Assembly: GCA_025965815.1 (NCBI GenBank)
Contig: JAOPWF010000724.1
Coordinates: 1-6,634 of the forward strand
Direction: 5' to 3'
Origin: Mycobacterium sp.
GTDB taxonomy: Bacteria; Actinomycetota; Actinomycetes; Mycobacteriales; Mycobacteriaceae
DNA length: 6,634 nucleotides
Shown: positions 6,497 to 6,634 of the stretch, piece after piece
Layout of the letters: each line of letters begins with the position of its first letter
How positions within the stretch are numbered: position 1 is the first letter of the stretch
Position numbers and translations under genes: made by a program
The notes under the pieces: generated by a model
The model's input: only the letters and a program-made list of their open reading frames with translations
Database searches by the model: none
Told to the model about the DNA's origin: nothing

Positions 6497-6634
6497 AACA
6501 CAAAGGTCATGCGGTGATCTAAGCTAAGCGGCTGCGTGGCGTTGAAGAAGTCGAGTTCACCACGGTATCTGGGTTCTCACCGGGGACCCCCACGCGATCC
6601 TCGGCATCGCCGGCTGATCGCTGCGGCAGGAACG
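6497..6634. other. Tail of the window with no convincing gene
   Basis: Both strands were read. No frame shows a recognisable start and domain. One + frame reads HHGIWVLTGDPHAILGIAG before a stop at about 6615-6617, and one - frame is open from the window edge to a stop near 6521. Either could be a gene end or remnant, but neither can be identified from so little sequence. Confidence 0.4.
6535..6564 (+). terminator. Possible hairpin terminator after the pknK-like gene
   Basis: CGTGG (6535-6539) pairs with CCACG (6560-6564), and TGAA (6543-6546) pairs with TTCA (6556-6559), giving nine base pairs with a 3-nt bulge and a 9-nt loop, 38 nt after the stop. There is no T-run, which is common for actinobacterial terminators but makes the call weak. 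Confidence 0.22.

Noticed and set aside
6541..6617. Possible gene remnant ending HHGIWVLTGDPHAILGIAG
   Set aside because: Only about 24 codons between stops, with no start and no family I can name, so chance cannot be excluded.
1..6634. CRISPR arrays, tRNA or rRNA genes, insertion sequences
   Set aside because: No regularly spaced repeats, cloverleaf-like sequence, transposase motifs or terminal inverted repeats were seen on reading both strands.

Overview
The window is high-GC actinobacterial DNA. The gene content (the tail of an Mce-family protein, two Mce-associated membrane proteins, a DUF732 secreted protein, a mycobacterial-type CAP protein and a PknK-type kinase) points to a mycobacterium or close relative such as Mycolicibacterium. 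No sequence search was run, so species-level placement is not possible.

Layout, all genes on the + strand. Positions 1-264 hold the C-terminus of an Mce-family lipid-uptake protein, probably the last mce gene (MceF position). Positions about 270-574 hold a broken GntR/FadR-type regulator that keeps only its helix-turn-helix. Positions 565-1164 and 1161-1751 are two single-pass Mce-associated membrane proteins overlapping by 4 nt. Positions 1759-2157 encode a secreted DUF732 protein with two cysteines, and 2174-2656 encode a secreted CAP/SCP-like protein whose catalytic histidines are largely missing. From memory, this order (last mce gene, two Mce-associated proteins, small DUF732-like protein, CAP-like protein) matches the distal end of the M. 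tuberculosis mce3 operon (Rv1971-Rv1975). A gap of about 360 nt follows, with a possible promoter and a short palindrome. Positions 3017-6496 encode a large PknK-like protein: a Ser/Thr kinase, then a MalT/STAND-type ATPase, then a long helical TPR-like tail. The last 138 nt show no convincing gene.

How the genes fit together. The first part is the accessory end of an Mce transporter operon: Mce proteins form the envelope-spanning lipid conduit, the two Mce-associated proteins are thought to support the complex at the membrane, and the two small secreted proteins are probably extracytoplasmic partners. The PknK-like gene appears to be a separate transcription unit. Its placement next to an mce operon suggests, without proving, a signalling or regulatory link. 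The points most worth following are its activation loop, which lacks the threonines I recall for M. tuberculosis PknK, the absence of a C-terminal LuxR-type HTH, and the regulator remnant sitting inside the mce operon.
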